Assembly (NCBI RefSeq): GCF_000981035.1
Contig: NZ_LAYJ01000078.1
Span: forward strand, 1-59,371
DNA length: 59,371 bases
Origin: Christensenella hongkongensis
Lineage (GTDB): Bacteria; Bacillota; Clostridia; Christensenellales; Christensenellaceae
Direction of reading: 5' to 3'
Below, piece by piece: positions 39,751-49,296 of the stretch. Within the stretch, counting starts at the first letter, position 1. Each line of letters begins with the position of its first letter. A program made the translations under genes and the position numbers. The notes under the pieces are model-generated. The model was given only the letters and a program-made list of their open reading frames with translations, was not told the DNA's origin and searched no databases.

Positions 39751-40236
39751 TTATTGTTTATTCTTATAGAGACCAAGAATCCCTGAGATATCCTCTGGTT
39801 TCAGTCTTCCATATACCTGGTCGTCAATCATGATAACCGGAGCCAGCCCGCAGCAGCCAAGGCAGCGCGTAGCTTCCAGTGTAAAAAGTCCGTCCGGCGT
39901 CGTCGTCCCCGGCTCAGCCTGCAATTCCTCTTCAAGCTGGTTGAGAATCCCTTCCGCTTTCTTTACGTAACAGGCCGTTCCCATACAAACACCGATTACG
40001 TGCTTGCCTTTGGGTTCCAGTGCAAACTGGGAATAAAACGTCGCAACCCCATATACGTCCGTCATCGGGATGTTCATTTCTTCCGCTATAAATTTTTGCA
40101 CTTCAAACGGAAGCGATCCAAAGATCTCCTGAGCCTTCTGCATCACCGGCATAAGGGGACCCGGCTTCTGCTTCATTTCATAAATTACCCCTTTTAATTC
40201 GTCGAATTTTGCTTGTACTTCTGCGGTGTTTCCCAT
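39751..40236 (-). CDS. hydC: NADH-linked hydrogenase subunit HydC (NuoE-like)
   Basis: 161 aa from the ATG at 40236, nine bases after GGAGG. NuoE/HndA-type thioredoxin-like [2Fe-2S] protein with all four ligands: C84, C89 (CMGTACYV) and C125, C129 (CLGCC). Carries electrons to or from HydB. First gene of the hydC-HATPase-hndB-hydB-hydA set, behind a gap that holds Rex-like sites. Confidence 0.93.
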   Translation of the reverse strand: MGNTAEVQAKFDELKGVIYEMKQKPGPLMPVMQKAQEIFGSLPFEVQKFIAEEMNIPMTDVYGVATFYSQFALEPKGKHVIGVCMGTACYVKKAEGILNQLEEELQAEPGTTTPDGLFTLEATRCLGCCGLAPVIMIDDQVYGRLKPEDISGILGLYKNKQ

Positions 40237-40280
40237 GGAAAAGTGCCTCCTTAAAAAATCTACCATTTTGTTTTTATTGT

Positions 40281-40298
40281 TTGGGATTTTGTTAACAA
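40281..40298. promoter_or_regulatory. Second, weaker Rex-like site before hydC
   Basis: TTGGGATTTTGTTAACAA; 11 of 14 half-site positions match the clostridial Rex pattern TTGTTAA-N4-TTAACAA, with a perfect right half. It would lie over the start point of the candidate hydC promoter. Confidence 0.35.
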
Positions 40299-40302
40299 TA
40301 TT

Positions 40303-40331
40303 ATTTTACCATATAATAATTGGATTTGCAC
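40303..40331 (-). promoter_or_regulatory. Possible promoter of the hydC-hydA operon
   Basis: Minus-strand -10 TAAAAT (40303-40308) with a 17-bp spacer to a poor -35 GTGCAA (40326-40331). A weak -35 fits a regulated promoter but the call is tentative. Confidence 0.35.
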
Positions 40332-40337
40332 GACTTT

Positions 40338-40355
40338 TTGTGAAATTACTCACAC
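40338..40355. promoter_or_regulatory. Candidate Rex operator
   Basis: TTGTGAAATTACTCACAC matches the Rex consensus TTGTGAA-N4-TTCACAA at 12 of 14 half-site positions, with the right spacing. It overlaps the stop of the PHP gene and lies about 100 bp before the hydC start. Rex senses the NADH/NAD+ ratio and controls fermentative and hydrogenase genes in Firmicutes. Confidence 0.6.
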
Positions 40356-41038
40356 AATTTTTTCAGTATTGTTTTGAGCTCTCTGTCCGGCGTTTCAAGC
40401 TGCTCGGATTTCTCTGAAATCTGCCACAAATTATGCGCGTCAGAAGAATGTATCTGCTCAAATCGCGATACATCGTTTTCGATTGCCAGCCCGCGTACTA
40501 CCTCGATTGTCTTGAAGTGTATCTGCGGCGGAAAAAAACCTAGATTCGCCAGCATGGAATTTGCTCCTTTATTGATATGCGCCGGCACAACATATCCTCC
40601 GTGCTCCCTTGCCAGGGCACAGCTTTCATCTATATCGTACGGCAACGCCGAAATGAGGAGCTTTTCAAGTGTGCCCTTCACCTCGTCGTTTTCGTCCATT
40701 ACGAGCTGGTTCCCAAAAAAGTCAGGTTTATTTTTGATATCCGGCAACGCGTCGTATAATAGGTCTCCAAAGTCCTCCGCCTGCAACGCATCAGCAAAAA
40801 AAACAAGCAGATGTACTTCCTCCGCCGTGGTCATCTCAATTCCAGGCAGCAGGAGTACCCCCTCGTCTTCCGCTACTTTGGCTGCGGCCCTGACATTTTT
40901 TGCACAATTATGATCGCTTACCGTTATGAGGTCCAGCCCTTTCAGCTTCGCCATATTCACAATGTTGTTGGGCGTCATATCGTCATCCGCGCAAGGTGAA
41001 AGCGCCGAATGGATATGCAGGTCGTAGTACAGGCGCAT
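40346..41038 (-). CDS. PHP-domain metal-dependent phosphoesterase
   Basis: 230 aa from the ATG at 41038 (MRLYYDLHIHSALSP), one base after the previous stop. PHP motifs HIHSALSPC, VSDHN, GIEMTTAEEVHLL, PAHINKG and SSDAH give a full set of metal ligands, so it should be an active hydrolase of phosphoesters; the substrate is unknown. It is placed between the HydS block and hydC. Confidence 0.88.
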   Translation of the reverse strand: MRLYYDLHIHSALSPCADDDMTPNNIVNMAKLKGLDLITVSDHNCAKNVRAAAKVAEDEGVLLLPGIEMTTAEEVHLLVFFADALQAEDFGDLLYDALPDIKNKPDFFGNQLVMDENDEVKGTLEKLLISALPYDIDESCALAREHGGYVVPAHINKGANSMLANLGFFPPQIHFKTIEVVRGLAIENDVSRFEQIHSSDAHNLWQISEKSEQLETPDRELKTILKKLCE

Positions 41039-41039
41039 A

Positions 41040-41378
41040 TCAGCTTCCGATGCCAAGCCTGCATAAATCACAGCACAGAGCATACGCTGTTTTTGGCGAC
41101 GAATAAATCAGTACGCCCTCTTCCTTTGCCTTATCGAGCGTCGTCTGCGGCACGTCGATATTCTCAGGAACGATCACGCACGCAAAGTCATGCAGGCAGG
41201 CAACCGCGACTACGTTCAGGTGCGTCTGCACCGTAATCCACGCCATTCCCGCTTCCCCGCGCGCCATCACCCAGCTAAGCAGGTCGCACACGCAGCCGTC
41301 GGTAACCTCCGCTTCTTCAGCAAGGCCGTCCGTTAAAAGCTTTAATTCCATTTTTTCAGCTATTTCCGCTGCCCTCAT
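41040..41378 (-). CDS. DRTGG-like domain protein (paralogue 2)
   Basis: 112 aa. Pattern GLAEEAEVTDGCVCDLLSWVMA then ITVQTHLNVVAVACL resembles the DRTGG fold found at the N-terminus of HPr kinase/phosphorylase-like and phosphotransacetylase proteins; the DRTGG motif itself is not kept. It shares size and layout with the gene at 43151-43504. Start and hydS-like stop share one base (TAATG). Function unknown, likely ligand or redox sensing by association. Confidence 0.7.
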   Translation of the reverse strand: MRAAEIAEKMELKLLTDGLAEEAEVTDGCVCDLLSWVMARGEAGMAWITVQTHLNVVAVACLHDFACVIVPENIDVPQTTLDKAKEEGVLIYSSPKTAYALCCDLCRLGIGS

Positions 41379-42703
41379 TATCTGTCCTCCTCATCCTCTT
41401 TATTATCTTTACTTGCGAGATCAACCATTTCCTCCGCAAGAAATTTGACCTTTTCTTTGAGCATAAACACACAGTCCATTTCCGTTGCATGCCCCCTGAC
41501 GATATCCTCTGCAAGCGCACGGCAGCTTGGCGCGCCGCAGCTCCCGCAATCCATCCCTGGCAGCTTTTCCATCAATTCCTCGATGCGTTGTATTTTTTTA
41601 AGCGCCTCCATACGGTCGTCGTCAAGCTTCATGACGTCCACCGGTTCTATTTCCTTTTTGATCGAGGCGACTCCATCCTTCATATAGGTTTCCGCATCCT
41701 GTTCGATGGTCTCGTCCAGTCCTACCTCGTCGCAAATTTTCTGCACGCGCGATTGCGCCACAAATGAGCTTTCAAATACAAGCGGGCCGCCCACGCATCC
41801 TCCCACGCACGCAAGTCCTTCAAAATAGTCAAGATCCTTTAGCTTATCGTTTTCAATATCTTCGAGGGCGCGCGCCACGTTTCCAATCCCATCCACCGCA
41901 AGCGCATTCTTTTCGCCGATCGCGTAGATTTCTCCTCCGCTGTTTGCCCAGCCGATTCCTTTTGCCGATGCCTTTACCCCGGAAAACCGCTTTGCCTCCG
42001 CAGCCTTAAGCTGCCCGGTCAGCAGTCCGTATACCTCCAATATAGAAATCGCGCCATCCACATCGCTCTTCTCTTTCGCAAGCGGCGCTTTGATACTCGT
42101 CATCTTCGCCGGGCACGGCGTAATAAAATATGCGCCGATTTCGGAAATGTCGACATTGTTTTTCTTTGCAAACTCCATCTTTGCAACCTTTGCAGCCACC
42201 TCTACCGGCGCATCCACCTTGACTACATTATCCAAAAGCTCTGGAAAACGCACCTGTATCAGCCGTACCACCGCAGGGCACGCAGAGGAAATAAGCGGCT
42301 TTATGTGCGACTTTTTCAGCTCCTCCGCAATGGCTTTCGAGCATATTTCCGCGCCTTTTGCCACTTCGAAAACATCGTCAAACCCCATCGCCTTCAGGCC
42401 AGAAAGAACCCTGTCCACCTTGTCTTCATGCCCCAGCATCTTGAACTGTGCATAAAGCGCCGGCGCAGGAAGCGCAATTTTGTATTTGAAATCGCTAATG
42501 CTGGAAAGCGGATCTGTTACCGCTTTTTTGGCATGATAAGGACACACGCGAATGCACTCCCCACAATCGATGCACCGCTCCTTCAGAATTTTCGCTTTTC
42601 CTTTTTGAACCCTGATCGCCTCGGTTGGACATCTTTTGATACAGTTTGTGCAGCCTGAACATTTTTCCTTTTCAAGGCGCACTGAATGAAAGTATTTTTC
42701 CAT
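41378..42703 (-). CDS. Sensory-type [FeFe] hydrogenase homologue (HydS-like)
   Basis: 441 aa. Two N-terminal [4Fe-4S] motifs (CSGCTNCIKRC, CIDCGECIRVC), then an H-cluster domain with changed motifs: L1 SSACPAV (139-145) keeps C142 but has Ala for the proton-transfer Cys and no Trp; L2 TPCPAKM keeps C197 and K200; L3 ACVGGCVGG keeps C299 and C303. All four H-cluster ligand cysteines remain. A C-terminal FeS domain (C386, C389, C394, C411) follows, as in RnfB. No PAS domain is seen, unlike many group C sensory enzymes. The set points to low activity and a sensing role, as proposed for Thermotoga HydS. Confidence 0.85.
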   Translation of the reverse strand: MEKYFHSVRLEKEKCSGCTNCIKRCPTEAIRVQKGKAKILKERCIDCGECIRVCPYHAKKAVTDPLSSISDFKYKIALPAPALYAQFKMLGHEDKVDRVLSGLKAMGFDDVFEVAKGAEICSKAIAEELKKSHIKPLISSACPAVVRLIQVRFPELLDNVVKVDAPVEVAAKVAKMEFAKKNNVDISEIGAYFITPCPAKMTSIKAPLAKEKSDVDGAISILEVYGLLTGQLKAAEAKRFSGVKASAKGIGWANSGGEIYAIGEKNALAVDGIGNVARALEDIENDKLKDLDYFEGLACVGGCVGGPLVFESSFVAQSRVQKICDEVGLDETIEQDAETYMKDGVASIKKEIEPVDVMKLDDDRMEALKKIQRIEELMEKLPGMDCGSCGAPSCRALAEDIVRGHATEMDCVFMLKEKVKFLAEEMVDLASKDNKEDEEDR

Positions 42704-42726
42704 TGTTCTATCAATCCTAATTTTTG

Positions 42727-43146
42727 TTATGACATCTCAAATCTCATCGTAACCGTCGTCCCTGCCGGACTGGATTCGATCTGCATATTGTCGCTGTTTT
42801 TGTTGATATTCGGAAGCCCCATGCCTGCGCCAAAACCCATTTCGCGCACCGTATCGGAGGCTGTGGAATACCCTTCCTGCATTGCAAGGCCGATATCCGG
42901 AATTCCCGGGCCGACATCCGCGCATACAATCGTAATGCGTCCGTCGTCCTCGATGTCCAGCTTCATCTGCCCGCCAAGACTATGAATAATCATGTTAATT
43001 TCCGCTTCATAAGAAGCGATTGCAATCTTCCTGATCAACGCGGCGTCCACGCCAATCTGCTTCAATTTATTTTTGATCTGCGAGGAAGCCTCCCCCGCAG
43101 CCACAAAGTCATCTTTTTTTATTTCGTATTCACAGGTGTAGACCAT
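42727..43146 (-). CDS. RsbW/RsbT-like ATP-binding regulatory protein
   Basis: 139 aa from the ATG at 43146 (MVYTCEYEIKKDDF). Anti-sigma-factor-type HATPase: N box EAEINMIIHS, G1 DVGPGIPD, G2 GFGAGMGLPNI. Such proteins act as serine kinases or anti-sigma factors with STAS partners; no STAS or sigma gene is in the window. It is wedged between the DRTGG gene and the HydS-like gene, so a link to H2 or redox sensing is inferred. Confidence 0.85.
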   Translation of the reverse strand: MVYTCEYEIKKDDFVAAGEASSQIKNKLKQIGVDAALIRKIAIASYEAEINMIIHSLGGQMKLDIEDDGRITIVCADVGPGIPDIGLAMQEGYSTASDTVREMGFGAGMGLPNINKNSDNMQIESSPAGTTVTMRFEMS

Positions 43147-43150
43147 ATCC

Positions 43151-43504
43151 TTACGCCTCCCGCATGCCGCCTTTGATTCCTTCTTGATAAAGCATCCCGC
43201 ATGTGGTAAACATCGGTTTATCGGTTGCAAGCAATATCATATCGCGTTCGTTTGCCATATCGATGATATCCTGCGCCGGACGCTTTCCGCGCACAAACAA
43301 CACGCAGGGAATATCCATCATCTCGGCTGTACGGATCACATGATTGTTCACAAGCCCCGTCATCAGGATCGCATCGTGCTTTGTAAAAGCAAGTACGTCG
43401 CTCATCATGTCCGCGCCGCACGCGCAAAGTATCTCCATATCCCTCTGCTCCTCTCCGCAAAGATATTCGGCTTCGAGCAGTTTTGCAATTTCACTTACCT
43501 TCAT
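43151..43504 (-). CDS. DRTGG-domain protein (paralogue 1)
   Basis: 117 aa. The segment ACGADMMSDVLAFTKHDAILMTGLVNNHVIRTAEMMDI is cut here to its key residues: SDVLAF, LLTGL-like LMTGL and VIRTAEMMDI are family marks of stand-alone DRTGG proteins. The DRTGG motif is replaced by EEQRDMEI. It opens the block that leads into the HydS-like gene; ribosome binding site GGGGAG. Ligand unknown. Confidence 0.78.
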   Translation of the reverse strand: MKVSEIAKLLEAEYLCGEEQRDMEILCACGADMMSDVLAFTKHDAILMTGLVNNHVIRTAEMMDIPCVLFVRGKRPAQDIIDMANERDMILLATDKPMFTTCGMLYQEGIKGGMREA

Positions 43505-43529
43505 AAAAATTTACTCCCCTTGTTCTGTA

Positions 43530-43976
43530 CTATTTATATTGTTCAATCTGGATTTCAACGGAATCGAAAATCTTTTTCGCAAAATCGTCAGGATACGGAT
43601 GCTTGTATACCACACGGATAATTCCCGCGTTTACGATCATCTTCGCGCAGATCGCACACGGCTGGTGCGTACAGTACATCGTCGCTCCGTCAATCGCCAC
43701 GCCAAGCTTTGCAGCCTGTATGATCGCGTTTTGCTCCGCGTGGATTGCATAACAAAGCTCCTGTCTCTCCCCGGATGAGATGCCGAGGTTTACCCGCATA
43801 CACTCTCCCCGTTCCTTGCAGCTGTCCATTCCGGCAGGAGCACCGTTATAGCCCGTCGTCACAATACGTTTGTTTTTCACGATAATAGCGCCAATACTCC
43901 TGTTAGGCTTATAACAGCTTGTCCAATGAGAAATCTCTTCCGCAAGGTCCATGAACCTTTTGTCCCATTTATCCAT
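43530..43976 (-). CDS. comEB: dCMP deaminase (ComEB type)
   Basis: 148 aa zinc-dependent deaminase, making dUMP from dCMP for thymidylate synthesis. Zinc and catalytic motifs HAEQNAI and CTHQPCAIC are present, plus an extra cysteine-rich insert (CKERGEC) typical of the family. It starts 26 bp before the DRTGG gene and may share its transcript. Confidence 0.92.
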   Translation of the reverse strand: MDKWDKRFMDLAEEISHWTSCYKPNRSIGAIIVKNKRIVTTGYNGAPAGMDSCKERGECMRVNLGISSGERQELCYAIHAEQNAIIQAAKLGVAIDGATMYCTHQPCAICAKMIVNAGIIRVVYKHPYPDDFAKKIFDSVEIQIEQYK

Positions 43977-44178
43977 ATGCTTCCCCTTTGTATTTAAAAA
44001 TCGATTCGTGTATCTCAGAAATGCTTCAATAATATAGTATCTATATTTTACAATGTTTTAAACGGTAAGTCGAGACAAAATATATATAAAATTCGAATTT
44101 AATAAGAGCATTCGGGAGATAAACGGCTGTATCTTCTTTTAAAATTAAAATTTTGGTATTTTTCCAGATTCTTGTTAT
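43977..44178. other. AT-rich intergenic stretch between comEB and the groES promoter
   Basis: About 200 bp between two divergent transcripts. It should hold the comEB promoter, but I find no -35/-10 pair that I trust. No RNA gene or convincing protein is seen; a short minus-strand frame at 44041-44232 looks like AT-rich noise. Confidence 0.5.
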
Positions 44179-44207
44179 TTGATTTATTAATCGATTATAT
44201 ATATCAT
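44179..44207 (+). promoter_or_regulatory. Promoter of groES-groEL
   Basis: -35 TTGATT (44179-44184), 17-bp spacer, -10 TATCAT (44202-44207). CIRCE begins 14 bp downstream, over or just after the start point. Confidence 0.75.
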
Positions 44208-44221
44208 AGGTTTTAGAAATA

Positions 44222-44248
44222 TTAGCACTCACTCAAATCGAGTGCTAA
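44222..44248 (+). promoter_or_regulatory. CIRCE operator (HrcA binding site)
   Basis: Perfect match to TTAGCACTC-N9-GAGTGCTAA. It shows HrcA control: chaperonin transcription rises when unfolded proteins titrate GroEL. The hrcA gene is not in the window. Confidence 0.97.
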
Positions 44249-44257
44249 CACATTTAA

Positions 44258-46224
<1,967 letters not shown>

Positions 46225-46253
46225 TCTCCCACGTGATCAGAAAACAGCAAAAC

Positions 46254-46282
46254 AAACCCCCGGTACAAAGTACCGGGGGTTT
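46254..46282. terminator. Bidirectional terminator between groEL and the BTAD gene
   Basis: Perfect 13-bp stem (AAACCCCCGGTAC / GTACCGGGGGTTT) with a 3-nt loop and T-rich flanks on both strands. It serves the convergent groEL and pilus-like transcripts. Confidence 0.85.
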
Positions 46283-46344
46283 TATGTTACCCGACTGCAT
46301 TTCTATTTTTCTGCCGGCCATGCCTTATCGCATACAATATCCTG

Positions 46345-47583
46345 CTACCATTTGAGTTCCTCTCCAGGAATATGATTGCTCATCATAAAATCCATATCAG
46401 CTGCCGAAATGCTTTTGCATGCAAGCCGCATCTGGTTCATTTTCGGATGCTTATAAAAATTACGCCGCAGCCGTTCAGAAACAACGTCACAATTTTCCAG
46501 TTTTATTTCCATCAACATCAAAAGGAACTGGGAAGGGCTGTACCTTGTATACGCATCCCCTCTTCTGAGCGACGCTTTCACAGAATCATGGAAATGTTCT
46601 ATGATCTTTTGCGTTCTATCGCCGCTTTCCGGCGGCGCCCCATCCAGTTCAGTAATGGTGCACAGCATCAAAAACACCGATTGCCCGCTGCGTTCCATGT
46701 GACGCACAACAAACCGGTAAATATTTGAAAAGACCTCTAAATTGCAAAAATATGCACCCTTCTCATATTCGTTCTCTCCTATTTTGCTGCGTACATCCGC
46801 AACCGAAATCGCTACCTCCTGCATTCCCCCTGTCATTTTCTGATAAAGTTTTTGCATCCGCTCAGACGGTCCTATTCCAAGATCGTTAAAAAGCATTGTA
46901 ATCGTTGATTCGTAAACCTCCATTGCTTCTTTAACACGTTTGGTTTCGTAAAGGCAATAGATATACATCAGCGATAAATCTTCTTCATACGGATACAAAG
47001 ACGCCGCCTTTTGCAACCGCGAAACGAGATTATCCTGCTTTCCTGTTTTTTCGGCAATTTCATACGCCGTCCGGAAACACTCGCTGTACATTTCCTGAAA
47101 TTGTACGGAATGCCCCATCACCCAGGGTTCACCTGATGTCTTTGGCAAAAAGGCGCCTTTATATAAGTCTACAGCGTTCAGGCAAAGTTCAAACGTCTCT
47201 TCCTCTGTGCCTTCTCCGGAACGTATCCGTTTAACAAGCGCCGTAAACTCCTCTTCGTCAATTATGCAGGATATGGTATTGCAAAATCCGTACGCTCCTT
47301 TTTTATACTGGATGAGTTCTCCGGATACTCCGGAAGATTCCAATAGCTTACGCAATCTGTATACGAGATTTTTAAGGGTTCCTACAGGGTTCTCACATTC
47401 TTCGTTGCCAATTATAACGCCAATCAGCTCGTCCTGCGAAACCATGCGCCCATGATTACACACCAAGTACTGCATAAGCTGCAATACCTTGCTGTTTCTG
47501 CTTTCCTTTGTAATAATTGGCTCGGCATCCAAAAACACCTGAAATCCGCCGAACATTTCAATATATAACGTTTTTCCTTCCAA
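46345..47583 (-). CDS. BTAD-domain (SARP-like) transcriptional regulator
   Basis: 412 aa. N-terminal OmpR/PhoB-type winged helix (about 8-100, LIGVIIG, TLKNLVYRLRKLLESSG), a bacterial transcriptional activation domain of TPR-like helices (about 110-255, ASLYPYEEDLSLMYIYCLYE), and a C-terminal domain (about 275-400) that resembles a degenerate GGDEF fold without a GGDEF motif. The start is TTG at 47583, 12 nt after AAAGGA, so the initiation signal is weak. It ends the pilus-like operon and may control it; its input signal is unknown. Confidence 0.82.
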   Translation of the reverse strand: MEGKTLYIEMFGGFQVFLDAEPIITKESRNSKVLQLMQYLVCNHGRMVSQDELIGVIIGNEECENPVGTLKNLVYRLRKLLESSGVSGELIQYKKGAYGFCNTISCIIDEEEFTALVKRIRSGEGTEEETFELCLNAVDLYKGAFLPKTSGEPWVMGHSVQFQEMYSECFRTAYEIAEKTGKQDNLVSRLQKAASLYPYEEDLSLMYIYCLYETKRVKEAMEVYESTITMLFNDLGIGPSERMQKLYQKMTGGMQEVAISVADVRSKIGENEYEKGAYFCNLEVFSNIYRFVVRHMERSGQSVFLMLCTITELDGAPPESGDRTQKIIEHFHDSVKASLRRGDAYTRYSPSQFLLMLMEIKLENCDVVSERLRRNFYKHPKMNQMRLACKSISAADMDFMMSNHIPGEELKW

Positions 47584-47603
47584 TGATGCGTTTGTCCTTT
47601 CCT

Positions 47604-48662
47604 TTACCTATGCAACTTCCTGCGCAACAAATCAGGTGAAACACTGTGCATCAGAGCTTCCTCTTCGGTAATCATTCCCTTTTCATACATTTTTTGCAGG
47701 CTTGTATCCATGCCCACCATTCCTTCGGCCGCTGATGAAAAAATAGCCGTATCGATCTGATGTGTTTTCGATTCGCGGATCATATTCCTGATTGCCGCAT
47801 TACAAAGCATAATTTCGAAAACCGGACTAACGTTTCCTTCTACATTTGTCACAAGTTGCTGGGACACAACAGCCTGCAGCACCATCGAAAGCTGTACGCG
47901 AATCTGCCCCTGCTGGTTCGGCGGGAACGCGTCAATGATCCTGTCAATCGTATTTACGGCTCCCATCGTATGAAGTGTCGATATTACAAGATGCCCTGTC
48001 TCTGCCGCAGTCATTGCGATACTGATTGTCTCATAGTCGCGCATCTCCCCAAGAAGGATGACATCCGGCGCCTGCCTTAGCGCGGCGCGCAATGCCACCG
48101 AATAGCTTTTTGTATCCGTGGAAATCTCTCTTTGGCTTATGATACTCTTTTTGTGGCGATGCAGGTATTCAATCGGATCCTCCAGAGTCACAACATGGCT
48201 ATTGCGGTTTTCATTAATCACGTCAATAATGCACGCCAGCGTTGTTGATTTCCCGCTTCCGGCCGGCCCTGTCACAAGCACAAGTCCTTTTGGCTTTCTT
48301 CCAAGATCCAGAACCGTATCCGGTATCCCAAGCTGTCTGGCGTCCGGCAGGCTAAATGCGATCACACGTACCACAGCAGCGATTGAACTGCGCTGGCGGT
48401 ATACGCTGACGCGGTAACGCGAAATCCCTGTCATGGAAAACGAAAAATCGTCGTCACCTTCTGTCAGCATCTTTTCCTGATTGCGCTGGCCAAGCTGATA
48501 GATTTCACGGATGATACGTTCTGTATCCTCCGGCATCAGCTTTTCATCGCCGTGCCTGTGTATCTGATTGCTGATTTTCAACGACAACGGTAAGCCTGCC
48601 ACAATAAAAATATCGGAAGCCTGCCTTTCTGCCGCGATTCTTAAAATTTCTTCTGCATCCAT
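47604..48662 (-). CDS. PilT-family ATPase of a type IV pilus-like system
   Basis: 352 aa from the ATG at 48662 (MDAEEILRIAAERQASD), with GGAGGG 7 nt upstream. N-terminal PAS-like domain, Walker A GPAGSGKST (132-140), Asp box LEDPIEYLH, Walker B DVILLGEMRD, His box VISTLHTMGAV. It aligns with PilT retraction ATPases in size and layout rather than with PilB/GspE assembly ATPases, which have an extra N-terminal domain and zinc cysteines. It is the only ATPase in the operon. Confidence 0.9.
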   Translation of the reverse strand: MDAEEILRIAAERQASDIFIVAGLPLSLKISNQIHRHGDEKLMPEDTERIIREIYQLGQRNQEKMLTEGDDDFSFSMTGISRYRVSVYRQRSSIAAVVRVIAFSLPDARQLGIPDTVLDLGRKPKGLVLVTGPAGSGKSTTLACIIDVINENRNSHVVTLEDPIEYLHRHKKSIISQREISTDTKSYSVALRAALRQAPDVILLGEMRDYETISIAMTAAETGHLVISTLHTMGAVNTIDRIIDAFPPNQQGQIRVQLSMVLQAVVSQQLVTNVEGNVSPVFEIMLCNAAIRNMIRESKTHQIDTAIFSSAAEGMVGMDTSLQKMYEKGMITEEEALMHSVSPDLLRRKLHR

Positions 48663-48677
48663 CCTGAAGCCCTCCAT

Positions 48678-49148
48678 TTACTGTAGTAAATTGAGTGTTT
48701 CCGTTCCATCATCGTCGCTTTCCACGAGTTGCGTTTCCCAGCAACGACGCGCCCATTCACCATTCAGCTTCCCTACTGCGTCCAAACCGAGCTCAATTTC
48801 CACGTATAAATTCTTGTGTTGATTTATCTGTATAGTATAACTCAAAATTGCGCTTTTGTCTTTGATCTCTTTTATTTCAATACCGTTTCCAGCAACTGCG
48901 TCAATATCTCCGCCCGCTTCAACCGCCGACGTCAATACAGCAAGCTGCCGCTCCGCCTGTGCGTCTGCAGCGTAATATTCCTGCGCTGCTTCAGCCGTTT
49001 TCTTTGCGAGGCCATAATCGGCCTGTGCGGAAACAAGGGAAAGGGATGCAAGCGTCACCAGGCACAACACCACAAAAATTGCCAATATAGAGGTCCCTCC
49101 GACTCCAATTCCAGTATTTAATGTATTTTGGCCCTGCTTTTTATCCAT
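48678..49148 (-). CDS. Single-TM protein, GspK/PilX-like minor pseudopilin candidate
   Basis: 156 aa from the ATG at 49148. Not recognised as a named family. The N-terminus MDKKQGQNTLNTGIGVGG is followed by one membrane helix (about 19-40) and an amphipathic helix (GLAKKTAEAAQEYYAADAQAE). GVGG before the hydrophobic stretch could be a class III cleavage site, and the lack of Glu5 recalls GspK/PilX. The remainder is a soluble beta-rich domain. 15 bp before pilT. A TTG at 49178 is an alternative start. Confidence 0.6.
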   Translation of the reverse strand: MDKKQGQNTLNTGIGVGGTSILAIFVVLCLVTLASLSLVSAQADYGLAKKTAEAAQEYYAADAQAERQLAVLTSAVEAGGDIDAVAGNGIEIKEIKDKSAILSYTIQINQHKNLYVEIELGLDAVGKLNGEWARRCWETQLVESDDDGTETLNLLQ

Positions 49149-49162
49149 AATCAGTTTCCCTT

Positions 49163-49262
49163 TATTGCAGTTTTTCAAATATTACGCAAGCAGCATTTGT
49201 CAGGACTGCTAACCAACAGGCGATCCTCCTGCCCTTTCCGGCAAATCCCCCCCGTACAACTT
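49163..49262 (-). repeat. Leader-like repeat, copy A
   Basis: Non-coding 148-bp gap upstream of the PilX-like gene. On the minus strand its 3' part (CAAATGCT...TTGAAAAACTGCAATAAA, then GAAACTGATT before ATG) is similar to the leader of aroQ at 53265-53350; blocks AAGTTG, a G-run and GGAGGATCGC also recur in the same order. It may be a dispersed repeat or a transcribed leader. Confidence 0.45.
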
Positions 49263-49296
49263 ACATGATTCTATCTGCGCTATGCGGCACATTTAA

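Noticed and set aside
44041-44232. 63-codon minus-strand frame in the comEB-groES gap
   Set aside because: Very AT-rich, no ribosome binding site, no recognisable protein pattern, and it overlaps the groES promoter and CIRCE.
49215-49295. Short minus-strand frame starting ATG TGC CGC in the gap before the PilX-like gene
   Set aside because: 27 codons or so, no ribosome binding site, and the region looks like a repeated non-coding leader.
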